NCBI GenBank assembly: GCA_963748405.1
Contig: CAVVIT010000008.1
Span: 186,001-250,000 of the forward strand
Direction of reading: 5' to 3'
Length of the DNA stretch: 64,000 bases
DNA from: Fen-1273 sp963748405
GTDB taxonomy: Bacteria > Bacteroidota > Ignavibacteria > UBA10030 > UBA6906
Positions 17,148 through 25,440 of this stretch are shown in pieces. The notes beneath the pieces are model-generated. The model saw nothing but the letters and a program-made list of their open reading frames with translations, did not search any database and was not told the origin of the DNA. Within the stretch, counting starts at the first letter, position 1; each line of letters opens with the position of its first letter. Position numbers and translations under genes: made by a program.

Positions 17148-18578
17148 ATGAAATCCAACCTGACACCTGCCCATCCCGTCCTGTTCGTCGACGACGAGGA
17201 AAATTACCTCCTGAGCCTCGAGCTCACGATGTCGTCAAACGGGATCACCAACACCGGGACGTGCAACGACAGCCGCAGGGTGATGGCCCTGATGGCGGCC
17301 CGCCAGTACGCCCTGGTCGTGCTGGACATCAACATGCCCCACCTCTCGGGCGTCGACCTCCTCCGGGAGATCCTGGCCACGTACCCGGGGACACACGTCA
17401 TCGTCGTCAGCGCCGTGGACGACGTTGAGCGCGCGGTCCAGTGCATGAAGATGGGGGCGTTTGATTACGTCGTGAAGCCCGCCGATGACACGCGGCTCCT
17501 CGCCGCGGTGCGCCGCGGGCTGGAGCTCGACGAGGTCAGGACCGAGAACGAGATGCTGAAACAGTCCCTCCTGCGGGAGAAGATCGAGCATCCGGAGGCG
17601 TTCGAGGGAATCGTGACGCGTGCGCCGACCGTCCGTTCCCTTTTCAGGTACATCGAGGCGGTGGGGGGGACCAACCTTCCGATACTCATCACCGGGGAGA
17701 CGGGGACCGGGAAAGAGCTCTTTGCGGGGGCGGTCCACCGGGTGAGCCGCAGAACCGGGGAGATGGTGACGGTGAACGTCGCGGGCGTCGACGACAATTT
17801 TTTCTCCGACACGCTGTTCGGGCACAGGAAAGGGGCATTCACCGGAGCGGAGGGGGAGAGGAAGGGGCTGATCGAGAGGGCCGAAAACGGCACGCTTTTT
17901 CTCGACGAGATCGGCGACCTGAGCGTCGAATCCCAGGTGAAGCTCCTCCGCCTGCTGCAGGACGGGCAGTACTATCCGCTGGGGTCCGATATCGCGAAGC
18001 TCTCGAACGCGAGGATCATCGTTGCGACTCACCGGGACATCCGCTCGATGCAGGCGGGAAATGCGTTCCGCCAGGATCTGTACTACAGGTTGAAATCGCA
18101 CCAGATCAACATCCCGCCGCTTCGCGATCGCCAGTCCGACATTCCGTATCTCGTGGACCACTTTGTGACGGAGGCGGCCGCGGAGCTCGGCAAGAAACGC
18201 CCCGCGCTTCCGAAGGAGCTCTATACGCTTCTGAAGAACTATCCGTTCCCGGGAAACGTGCGCGAGCTTCGCGGAATGATGTTCGATGCTGTGAGCCTCC
18301 ACACGTCGGGAATTCTCTCGCTCGACTCGCTGAGGAAACAGATCTCTTCGCAGCTCACCGAACGGCCTGCGGACCGGGTGTCCGGATCACGTCCCTCGGA
18401 CGAGGACCTTGTCTCGTTTCCCGGAAGGTTCCCGACGCTCAGGGAGGCGGAAGATGCGATAATTGAAGAGGCGCTGAAGCGGGCCGATGGGAACCAGACG
18501 ATTGCCGCCGAGCTTCTCGGCGTTTCCCGGCGTGCGTTGAACAACCGGCTCAGGCGGAAGGAGGGCGCCGGGGAGTGA
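17148..18578 (+). CDS. NtrC-family sigma-54-dependent response regulator
   Basis: 476 aa. A receiver domain (VLFVDDEENYL, phosphoacceptor D in VVLDINMPHLSG, lysine in YVVKPADD) precedes an AAA+ domain with Walker A GETGTGKE, the sigma-54 contact loop GAFTGA, Walker B GTLFLDEIGDL and the arginine finger region. It ends in a Fis-type helix-turn-helix (GNQTIAAELLGVSRRALNNRLRRKEG). The protein activates sigma-54 promoters when phosphorylated, most likely by the kinase just upstream. A sigma-54-like promoter was found at 58998-59013, so at least one possible target is in the window. Confidence 0.95.
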   Translation: MKSNLTPAHPVLFVDDEENYLLSLELTMSSNGITNTGTCNDSRRVMALMAARQYALVVLDINMPHLSGVDLLREILATYPGTHVIVVSAVDDVERAVQCMKMGAFDYVVKPADDTRLLAAVRRGLELDEVRTENEMLKQSLLREKIEHPEAFEGIVTRAPTVRSLFRYIEAVGGTNLPILITGETGTGKELFAGAVHRVSRRTGEMVTVNVAGVDDNFFSDTLFGHRKGAFTGAEGERKGLIERAENGTLFLDEIGDLSVESQVKLLRLLQDGQYYPLGSDIAKLSNARIIVATHRDIRSMQAGNAFRQDLYYRLKSHQINIPPLRDRQSDIPYLVDHFVTEAAAELGKKRPALPKELYTLLKNYPFPGNVRELRGMMFDAVSLHTSGILSLDSLRKQISSQLTERPADRVSGSRPSDEDLVSFPGRFPTLREAEDAIIEEALKRADGNQTIAAELLGVSRRALNNRLRRKEGAGE

Positions 18579-18605
18579 TACGGCTCCCGTTTCACCATTG
18601 GAACA

Positions 18606-18638
18606 CCTGTTTCATTTCCTCCTTGTTTCTGAAACAGG
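18606..18638. promoter_or_regulatory. Overlapping inverted repeats downstream of the NtrC-type gene
   Basis: CCTGTTTC (18606-18613) and GAAACAGG (18631-18638) form a perfect 8-bp inverted repeat. A tighter repeat, TGTTTC-T-GAAACA (18624-18636), shares the right arm. The site lies 28 bp after the NtrC-type regulator and about 190 bp before the next kinase. It may be a terminator-like hairpin (no T run follows) or an enhancer site for the Fis-type domain of the preceding regulator. Confidence 0.4.
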
Positions 18639-18829
18639 GGTTTGATACATTCTCACCGTATCACAATTAGGTCGGTCCTTCTTTCTGCCCTCCCACCGGC
18701 GAAGGACCGGCGTCCGCACCGCGATCCGCTGCTCGCTGATTAAGTCTTGGTTTTCGAAATGGTCTCCCTGACCACATCGATTCCCTTGCGCACCCACTCG
18801 AACGCACTTCCATCTCATCGTGTGAACCG

Positions 18830-20002
18830 ATGAAGAAACCCGCGCGTGCGCGAAATCCCCGTCGAAAACCGGGTGGTCGCCCTGCAGTTTCTCCCCGTAG
18901 CCCGGTGAAAACCGCCATTGATGGGAAAACACGCTGGACCCGGAGTCTCAGCCAGGAGGTCCTCGATGCCCTCCCGTCGGCGATCGCCGTGCTCGATGCA
19001 CGGGGCGTCATTGTTGCCGTGAACCAATTGTGGCTGTCGTTCGCCAGTGAGAACGGGATCCGGGATCTCAAGAGCGTGACCCCCGGGGCCAGTTATCTTG
19101 ACGTCTGCCGCCGCGCGTCTGCCGCGAACGCGCCGGGGGCCGCCGCGGCGCTTGACGGGTTGCTTTCGGTGCTCGACGGGACGCGCGCCGATTTCAGGAT
19201 GGAATACGATTGCAGCACGCCCGGCGTGATGCGGTGGTTTATCGTTGTCGTCCGGCCGCTCCCCCGAAAGCCGCGGCGGACCGTCGTCATTCATATCGAC
19301 ATTACGAGGCTCAAAGAGGCCCAGCAGGCGTCCGACCGACTTCTCGCCGAGAAGGAAACACTTCTGCTCGAAAGCCATCATCGCGTAAAGAACAACCTGC
19401 AGATCATATCCAGCCTGTTCAATCTCCAGTCGGGATATGTCCACGATCGTCAATTCCTGACGCTTCTCAGGGAAAGCCAGATGAGGGTCGACCTCATGGC
19501 CATGATCTACGAACAACTCTACCAGACCGGGAACCTCGAAGAGGTCAATTTTTCAGACCTCCTGAAAAACGATGCCCGGTCGCTGGCCCGGGCGTACGAC
19601 TCGGGCGTGTTCGGCATCGGACTCCGGTTCGACCTGCAGCCGGTGTCGCTGAGCGTGAGTACGGCGGTTCGCTTCGGGATCGTCGCCCACGAGTTGATCT
19701 CGAACGCTTTCAAACACGCGTTTCCTGGGGGAAGGAAAGGGACGGTCTCGGCCGCGGTCAGGCGTGACGGAGTGGAACGTGTCATATTGCAGATCGACGA
19801 CGACGGCGTGGGCTTCGCCGGGCCCGGCAGCCCGGATGGAAAGAAGACGCTCGGCATGCGGCTCGTGAATATGGTGGTGCAGCAGATCAACGGAACGTTT
19901 ACGTACCGGAGTGACGGGGGGCTCCACTGCACGGTGGCGATTCCCGTGACGATGGAGAGTCGGTCACGTCCCGGGCCCGATCAAGAGAGGAAAGAGAACT
20001 GA
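18830..20002 (+). CDS. PAS sensor kinase of the HisKA_2 type
   Basis: 390 aa, soluble. A basic N-terminal tail of about 40 residues precedes a PAS-like domain (LPSAIAVLDARGVIVAVNQLWL). The phosphorylated histidine lies in ESHHRVKNNLQIISSLFNLQ, the signature of the HisKA_2 group rather than the classical HisKA type. The ATPase part has HELISNAFKHAFP (N box), DDDGVGF (G1) and LGMRLVNMVVQQINGTF. Kinases of this group often pair with receiver-first regulators, and one starts 2 bp after the stop codon. Confidence 0.9.
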   Translation: MKKPARARNPRRKPGGRPAVSPRSPVKTAIDGKTRWTRSLSQEVLDALPSAIAVLDARGVIVAVNQLWLSFASENGIRDLKSVTPGASYLDVCRRASAANAPGAAAALDGLLSVLDGTRADFRMEYDCSTPGVMRWFIVVVRPLPRKPRRTVVIHIDITRLKEAQQASDRLLAEKETLLLESHHRVKNNLQIISSLFNLQSGYVHDRQFLTLLRESQMRVDLMAMIYEQLYQTGNLEEVNFSDLLKNDARSLARAYDSGVFGIGLRFDLQPVSLSVSTAVRFGIVAHELISNAFKHAFPGGRKGTVSAAVRRDGVERVILQIDDDGVGFAGPGSPDGKKTLGMRLVNMVVQQINGTFTYRSDGGLHCTVAIPVTMESRSRPGPDQERKEN

Positions 20003-20004
20003 GT

Positions 20005-21444
20005 ATGTCCGGATCACAGGTTCTTGTTGTTGAGGACGAGAGAATCGTTGCGGAAGACATCAAAGAAAGGCTGGAAAGGAGCGGGTATGTCGTGCCCGCG
20101 ATCGCCGCTTCAGGCGAGGAAGCCCTTGCCGCAGGACTGGCTTCCCCCCCCGATCTTGTGGTCATGGATGTGCGGCTGGAGGGGGGGATGGACGGCATCG
20201 CCGTTGCGGAGAAGATGCGTGAGCGGCTGAACGTGCCGATCATTTACGTTACCGCCTATCACAGCGACGCTGTCGTGAACCGGGCCCGCGCCACGTTCCC
20301 GGTCGGCTATCTGATCAAGCCGCTCAGGGAGGGACAGCTCGAGGCGCTCGTGGATATCGCGCTCTTTGCGAACCGGACGGAAGACAGGATGTCCCGGAGC
20401 TACCGGTGGATGTCGAAGGCCCTCTCCGGCCGTGAGATCGGCATCGTCGGTTTTGACGGAGGTGAAAGGATCCGGTTCATCAACGAATACGCGGAGCGGA
20501 TGACGGGCTGGAGAATTGAGGAGGCGTTCGGGGCTCCCCTGACCGAGTTGATACAGATGGGAGAGCGGGAAAAAACAGAGCGCGATGCCCGCGCGATTCT
20601 CACCGTGCTTCAGGGGGACGACCGGTTCGCGACCGTCGAGGGGGTGCTGAAGCACAGGGGGGGCGAGCTCATCCACGTGACGCTGTGGACTGTGCCTCTC
20701 CTGAACATGGAGGGAACGCTTTTCGGCCGCGCGCTGGCATTCAAAGCGTCGGACGAGTCTGCATTGCCGGACCCGCCGGCGCTCAGAAACGAAAGCGTAA
20801 ACGGATTTCAGCCGGAGAACAGGCCTCCGCAACGCATCCTGTTCGGTGGAAGAGACCCGTTCGTACGCCTCGGATTTCGCTCGGCGCTCTCCCGTTTTCC
20901 CGAGTTCCGGATCGACGGGGAGGCCGCAAGCGAGGAGGAGGTGTTCAGAGAGCTGGCCCGGTCCGACTGGGATGCGGTCGTGTTGAACTGTTGCTACCTG
21001 GCCGGAACGGGGGGAATGAACATCCTGGAGGCGAAGGGCCGTCTTCCGGAGAGCGCGTTCCTCATCCTGTGCACGCTTGCCGACAGGGGACATCTCGCGT
21101 GGGCGTTCGACCAGGGGATGTCCATATTCCTGACGACGGGTGAATCCGGCGATCTCGTGAACGCACTCCGCGAAATCAGGGCCGGGAGACGGTATCTGTC
21201 TCCGGAGCTGGCAGCCGTGTTGGGCAGCCAGGGTGCGGCGCCCGGGTTCGGCGCCCTTTCGGGGCGCGAGAAAGACGTCTTCCATCTCATCGTCCTCGGC
21301 AAATCCGGCAAGGAAATTTCCTCCGATTTGAACGTCAGCGTGAAGACGGTCAGTACGTATCGTACGCGGATTTTGAAGAAGCTCGCGATGCGATCGACGG
21401 CCGATCTCGTTTCGTACGCCCTCGAGAACGGCATACTTGCCTGA
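20005..21444 (+). CDS. Response regulator: receiver, PAS, degenerate receiver, LuxR-type HTH
   Basis: 479 aa. The first receiver is complete (VEDE acidic pair, D55 in VVMDVRL, T in YVTAYH, K in YLIKPL). A PAS domain follows (FDGGERIRFINEYAERMTGW). Residues near 270-400 resemble a NarL-type receiver (ILFGGRDPFVRLGFRSALSRF), but the phosphoacceptor position is asparagine (VVLNCCYL) and the lysine is lost (FLTTGE), so this copy should not be phosphorylated. The C-terminus is a LuxR/NarL helix-turn-helix (LSGREKDVFHLIVLGKSGKEI, VSVKTVSTYRTRILKKL). The gene follows its kinase by 2 bp. The architecture looks like a fusion of a receiver-PAS protein with a NarL-type regulator. Confidence 0.88.
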   Translation: MSGSQVLVVEDERIVAEDIKERLERSGYVVPAIAASGEEALAAGLASPPDLVVMDVRLEGGMDGIAVAEKMRERLNVPIIYVTAYHSDAVVNRARATFPVGYLIKPLREGQLEALVDIALFANRTEDRMSRSYRWMSKALSGREIGIVGFDGGERIRFINEYAERMTGWRIEEAFGAPLTELIQMGEREKTERDARAILTVLQGDDRFATVEGVLKHRGGELIHVTLWTVPLLNMEGTLFGRALAFKASDESALPDPPALRNESVNGFQPENRPPQRILFGGRDPFVRLGFRSALSRFPEFRIDGEAASEEEVFRELARSDWDAVVLNCCYLAGTGGMNILEAKGRLPESAFLILCTLADRGHLAWAFDQGMSIFLTTGESGDLVNALREIRAGRRYLSPELAAVLGSQGAAPGFGALSGREKDVFHLIVLGKSGKEISSDLNVSVKTVSTYRTRILKKLAMRSTADLVSYALENGILA

Positions 21445-21712
21445 TCGTTATGCCGGCCACGTGGCCGATATTGTCCATCATTCTTCGCCTCGAGGCGTTT
21501 CCGGTCCGTCCGTCTCGTTCGGAAGCATTCTCCCCCGGATTCTCCTCCTGTCAGGGAACCTGCAGAAAACCGCTTCAATCGATGTACCTTCCCGTGCCGC
21601 TCGCCTGCTCCGCGTTGAACACCCCGATCCCCTCCGAATAGCAGCGTAAGTTTCTTCCTACACAGAATCAGAATAAGTCCTACGGGTGCGGGAGTACTAT
21701 TTGTGCATGCGT

Positions 21713-21727
21713 GTACGCCGCGCGTAC
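21713..21727. promoter_or_regulatory. Inverted repeat GTACGC-CGC-GCGTAC
   Basis: Perfect 6-bp arms around three bases, 78 bp before the start of the 140-aa gene and five bases from a second inverted repeat. It could be an operator for one of the neighbouring regulators or simply part of a folded leader. Confidence 0.3.
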
Positions 21728-21731
21728 GGGA

Positions 21732-21750
21732 TCCCTGCGCATCGCAGGGA
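21732..21750. promoter_or_regulatory. Hairpin TCCCTGCG-CAT-CGCAGGGA
   Basis: Perfect 8-bp arms with a 3-base loop, 55 bp upstream of ATG 21805. No T run follows, so it is more likely an RNA hairpin in the 5' leader or a protein-binding site than a terminator. Confidence 0.35.
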
Positions 21751-21804
21751 GACACCGAAAGGGAAGAACGCGGGCACACAATTTCCGGGAGAAAAGTTCC
21801 GAGA

Positions 21805-22227
21805 ATGTCACGCCTCGATGTTCACGACGAACCGAACCAGAAGCTCTTCAGGGTCATGAACGTTTTCCGCACGATCACGGACGAGTCATTTCTCGAGCCC
21901 CTGTTCTCCGCCGTCTCGTCGCTCCCCACCTCCGATCCCCGTCAGGGGTTTTCGGAGGTCGCAGCCGCGCTGAAGGGCGTCGAACGGGGTTTTGATGCCG
22001 TGCAGCAGGAAATTGAAGCGTATCTCCGGTCAGGGCACTCCGGTGTTCCCGACCCGGGCGCTCTCCGCTTCCTGGAGAACGCAAAGGAAAGCATGTCCCG
22101 TGTGTGCGACCTGCTTCAGGTGTGCTCGCGCGAACTCAACAACGGCGACGTGCCCGTGGCGAGGATCGCCGAAACTGCGTCCCTGGTCGCGGAGATTGTA
22201 CTTGAAGAAGCAGGACAGTTTCAGTGA
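21805..22227 (+). CDS. Small helical protein upstream of the chemoreceptor, unknown
   Basis: 140 aa, ATG 21805 with a purine-rich GGGAGAAAAG upstream; an earlier in-frame ATG (21703) would run through the hairpins and looks non-coding. The protein is soluble, mostly helical by composition, with phrases such as GFSEVAAALKGVERGFDAVQQEIEAYL and ENAKESMSRVCDLLQVCSRELNN. No motif is recognised. It ends about 70 bp before the chemoreceptor and may be a soluble partner of the same signalling unit. Confidence 0.6.
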   Translation: MSRLDVHDEPNQKLFRVMNVFRTITDESFLEPLFSAVSSLPTSDPRQGFSEVAAALKGVERGFDAVQQEIEAYLRSGHSGVPDPGALRFLENAKESMSRVCDLLQVCSRELNNGDVPVARIAETASLVAEIVLEEAGQFQ

Positions 22228-22298
22228 AGAATGTAACTACGGCCGACGGCAATGCACCGGCGGCCCAATCGCCTCACAGCAACAGAAGGAGAACAGCA

Positions 22299-24065
22299 AT
22301 GAAATGGTTCTATGATCTGAAGGTCCGTGTGAAGCTCCTGTCGAGCTTCATCCTCGTGGCGTGCCTTGCGGGACTCGTGGGATACGTTGGCATCTCGAGC
22401 CTGCGGGACGTCAGCTCGGCCGACACCCGGCTTTATGAGCACATGACGCTGCCTATCGCGACGGTGACCGACATGGCGGTTGACTTCCAGCAGATCCGCG
22501 TCAGCTACAGGGACGCGATCCTGGCCCGGAACGCGGCGGAACAGCAGAAGTACTCCGATGCCCTGGCTGACTTCGAGCAGAAAATGGAGAAGGCCAACAA
22601 CCAGTTCGAGAAAATGATCATTGCGCAGGACATCAAGGATGCCTTCAAGGACTTCGTGGCGACGCACGAGGCCTTCCTGCCGTACCAGAAACGGATCGTG
22701 GAGCTCGCGGTGGCGAACAAGCAGTCCGAATCAATCGGCGTTCTCCGGAGCGAGGCGGCGATTAACGCGGCGAAGGCCCAGCAGGCCGCGATGGACAGGC
22801 TGGTCGGTCTGAACGTCGGGGCGGCGAAGAAGACCGCCGAGGAAAATATGTCGCTTGCGGAAACCGCTCAGAGAACCATGCTCATCGCGCTGAGCATTTC
22901 GATCCTCGCGGCGGTCGTGCTGGGTCTCTTCATCGCGACAGTCATCAGCAAGCCGGTCAGGGAGCTGGCGGCGAGGGCGCAGGCCGTGGCGACGGGCGAC
23001 CTCACGGTCGAGGTGACGGCGGATTCGAAGGACGAAATCGGGGAGCTGGCGCTCGCCTTCAGGCAGATGGTGCAGAATCTGCGTGAAACGATCGGCCGGG
23101 TGGGGGAAGCCTCGGCGGCGGTCGCGAGCGCAAGCACGGAGATCTCCTCGAGCACCGAGCAGATGGCGGCCGGCTCGCAGGAACAGACCTCGCAGGCCGG
23201 GGAAGTCGCATCGGCCGTCGAGGAGATGACGAAGACGATCGTCGAAAATTCGAAGAACGCCGGAAACACCGCGGAAACGGCGAAGAAGGCCAAGGAAGCG
23301 GCGGAACAGGGAGGCGTGGTCGTGGAAGAGACGGTTGCGGGGATGAAGCGCATCGCGGAGGTCGTCAACAAGTCGGCCGGGACCGTCAAGGCGCTGGGCA
23401 AATCGAGCGATCAGATCGGAGAGATCATCGGCGTCATCGACGACATCGCCGACCAGACCAATCTTCTTGCCCTGAACGCCGCCATTGAAGCCGCGCGGGC
23501 CGGGGAACAGGGACGCGGGTTCGCGGTCGTCGCAGACGAAGTCCGCAAGCTTGCCGAGCGGACGACGAAGGCCACGAAGGAGATCGCGGGGATGATCAAG
23601 ACCATCCAGGGGGATACGACGGGGGCCGTCGCGTCGATGGAAGAGGGAACGAAGGAAGTGGATAACGGGATCAAGCTCGCGGACAGGGCGGGCGCATCCC
23701 TGAAGGAGATCGTCGGGATGATCCAGAATCTTACCGATATGGTCTCGCAGATCGCGGCTGCGAGCGAGCAGCAGTCGAGCGCGAGCGAGCAGATCAGCAA
23801 GAACGTCGAGGCGATAAGCACGGTGACGGGGGAGACGGCCCAGGGCACGCAGCAGATCGCCCGTGCGGCGGAGGACCTGAACCGGCTGACGGAGAACCTG
23901 CAGCAGATTCTCGGCAAATTCAAGATCGACGGCGGCGGCTCGGGTCAGGGCGCACACGAAACCCGGCAGGCCCCGTCCGCAAAGCCGCGGCTGCACGAAT
24001 CGGGGAAAGAGGAGAAATCGCGGCTGGCGGTACGCGAGAACGGCGCAATCGTTCCGCACGAATAG
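22299..24065 (+). CDS. Methyl-accepting chemotaxis protein
   Basis: 588 aa. ATG 22299 is preceded by AAGGAG and gives MKWFYDLKVRVKLLSSFILV, leading directly into the first membrane helix; the 25 residues of the longer frame are not needed. A four-helix-bundle ligand domain (about 35-185) is followed by a second membrane helix (LIALSISILAAVVLGLFIA), a HAMP domain (ISKPVRELAARAQAVATGDLTVE) and the signalling domain. The conserved hairpin tip reads IADQTNLLALNAAIEAARAGEQGRGFAVVADEVRKLAERT when read in pieces. The ligand is unknown. CheW follows 28 bp downstream. Confidence 0.95.
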   Translation: MKWFYDLKVRVKLLSSFILVACLAGLVGYVGISSLRDVSSADTRLYEHMTLPIATVTDMAVDFQQIRVSYRDAILARNAAEQQKYSDALADFEQKMEKANNQFEKMIIAQDIKDAFKDFVATHEAFLPYQKRIVELAVANKQSESIGVLRSEAAINAAKAQQAAMDRLVGLNVGAAKKTAEENMSLAETAQRTMLIALSISILAAVVLGLFIATVISKPVRELAARAQAVATGDLTVEVTADSKDEIGELALAFRQMVQNLRETIGRVGEASAAVASASTEISSSTEQMAAGSQEQTSQAGEVASAVEEMTKTIVENSKNAGNTAETAKKAKEAAEQGGVVVEETVAGMKRIAEVVNKSAGTVKALGKSSDQIGEIIGVIDDIADQTNLLALNAAIEAARAGEQGRGFAVVADEVRKLAERTTKATKEIAGMIKTIQGDTTGAVASMEEGTKEVDNGIKLADRAGASLKEIVGMIQNLTDMVSQIAAASEQQSSASEQISKNVEAISTVTGETAQGTQQIARAAEDLNRLTENLQQILGKFKIDGGGSGQGAHETRQAPSAKPRLHESGKEEKSRLAVRENGAIVPHE

Positions 24066-24093
24066 TCGACTATTCCTGCAAAAAGGGTGGACA

Positions 24094-24594
24094 ATGAACG
24101 AAACCGTGGATCTCAGAGGAAGCCCACGCGCGGCATCGGGAGACGAGCTCCTGCAGCTCGTGAGCTTCAGGATCGGGGAGGAGGAATTCGGCGTCGATAT
24201 ACTGAAGGTGCAGGAGATCAACAGGATGCTCGAGGTGACCCGTGTGCCGAACGCCCCCGAATTCGTGGACGGGGTGATCAACCTCCGGGGAAAAGTCATC
24301 CCGATTATCGCATTGCGGCGGCGGTTCGGGATGGAGAGGAAGGACAACGACAAGAACACGAGGATCGTCGTTGTGGAGCTCGAGGGGAAGATCGTGGGGT
24401 TCGTGGTCGACGCCGTCCGGGAGGTCCTGCGGATCCCCCGGAGCGTCACCGAGGCTCCCCCGCCGATCGTCGCCGGGATCGGGGCGGAATATATCAAGGC
24501 GGTCGGCAAGCTGGAAGGCCGCCTTCTCATACTTCTCGACCTCGACGGTGTGCTCTCGGAAGGGGAAAAGGAGGAAGTCCGGAATGTCGCGTGA
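24094..24594 (+). CDS. cheW: Chemotaxis coupling protein CheW
   Basis: 166 aa, the usual CheW length. Two SH3-like subdomains are marked by LVSFRIGEEEFGVDILKVQEI, RVPNAPEFVDGVINLRGKVIPI and GFVVDAVREVLRI. CheW links receptors to a kinase at receptor arrays. It is transcribed between the receptor and a short histidine kinase, with 9 bp to the latter. No CheA, CheY, CheR or CheB gene is in the window. Confidence 0.93.
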   Translation: MNETVDLRGSPRAASGDELLQLVSFRIGEEEFGVDILKVQEINRMLEVTRVPNAPEFVDGVINLRGKVIPIIALRRRFGMERKDNDKNTRIVVVELEGKIVGFVVDAVREVLRIPRSVTEAPPPIVAGIGAEYIKAVGKLEGRLLILLDLDGVLSEGEKEEVRNVA

Positions 24595-24603
24595 GACGGC
24601 AAT

Positions 24604-25353
24604 ATGAACGTGCAGGATCCCCCGGTCGCCCGGGAAGAGTCCGGCTGCATCAGGAAGAACCTGATGCTGTGCCTGACGCACGAACTGCGGACACCGCTGA
24701 ACGGCATCCTGGGTCTCTCCGGGATCCTCGGCGAGCAAATCCGGACGGGTGAGAACGCCGGCTTCGTCAAGATGATTCAGGAGTCGGCGCTCCGCCTGTC
24801 GGAGACTCTCGACCGGCTTATTCTTCTCGCGCGGTTCGAATCGGGGGATGTTCAGATGGCGTTGACGTGCACCGAACTCTCCCGTATCGTACGGGAGGTG
24901 GCGGCCAGGTTTGCCCCGCAGGCGCGCGCAAAGGGGCTGAGACTCGCGGCTGATGTCCGTGCCGCACCCGTCGCCGCAATGGTTGACGGCGGGATGCTCG
25001 AGCAGGCACTCTGCAATGTCGTCGACAACGCGATCAAATTCACAATCGTCGGCTGCGTGGAAATGGAACTGCACCTGATCGAATCGGCCGATCGGCGCGT
25101 GGTCGAGATTGCCGTCAATGATACGGGGATTGGAATCCCGGAGGAGTTCCAGGAGATTGTTTTCGAGCCCTTCCGTCAGGTAAGTGAAGGGACCAGCAGG
25201 TGCTATGAGGGAACAGGCCTCGGGTTGACTCTCGCGAAAAAGATCGCCGAGGGGATGGAGGGGAGCGTTGTTCTTCGAAGCGTCCCCGGTCAGGGGACGG
25301 GCGTTCTGCTTCAGTTTCCTGAATCCCCGCTCGCATCTTCCGGAATTACATGA
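24604..25353 (+). CDS. Short soluble HisKA histidine kinase without sensor domain
   Basis: 249 aa. Almost no sequence precedes the HisKA domain (LCLTHELRTPLNGILGLSGIL, phosphorylated H near residue 30). The ATPase domain has VVDNAIKF (N), NDTGIGIPEE (G1), FEPFRQ (F) and GTGLGLTLAKKIAEGMEG (G2). With no PAS, membrane helix or receiver it must receive its signal from a partner. Its place immediately after MCP and CheW suggests, but does not show, that the receptor controls it. CheA-type P1 and regulatory domains are absent. Confidence 0.9.
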   Translation: MNVQDPPVAREESGCIRKNLMLCLTHELRTPLNGILGLSGILGEQIRTGENAGFVKMIQESALRLSETLDRLILLARFESGDVQMALTCTELSRIVREVAARFAPQARAKGLRLAADVRAAPVAAMVDGGMLEQALCNVVDNAIKFTIVGCVEMELHLIESADRRVVEIAVNDTGIGIPEEFQEIVFEPFRQVSEGTSRCYEGTGLGLTLAKKIAEGMEGSVVLRSVPGQGTGVLLQFPESPLASSGIT

Positions 25354-25395
25354 ACCGGACCCCGCCTCTTGACTTTGAGCCGGCCGTGTGATTAC

Positions 25396-25423
25396 TTGGT
25401 CAAATTGATAGCTTTTTGACCAA
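25396..25423. promoter_or_regulatory. Inverted repeat TTGGTCAA-N12-TTGACCAA
   Basis: Perfect 8-bp arms, ending 17 bp before the phosphoesterase ATG at 25441. A related half (TTGGTCAA, 4082-4089, following CCAAATTGAT at 4061-4070) stands upstream of the giant exported protein; both sites also share AAATTGAT in the centre. Candidate operator for an unidentified regulator. Confidence 0.4.
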
Positions 25424-25440
25424 TAACGGCACCCATCAGT

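Larger units (their letters stand above)
21445..21804. other. 360-bp gap with no gene recognised
   Basis: No convincing coding frame. The region contains two perfect inverted repeats close to the next gene, listed separately. I see no strong sigma-70 promoter, only weak AT-richer stretches near 21650-21700. Confidence 0.4.

Noticed and set aside
22731..24770. Long minus-strand frame opposite the chemoreceptor
   Set aside because: Shadow of the MCP and CheW genes; composition low in complexity and no family match.
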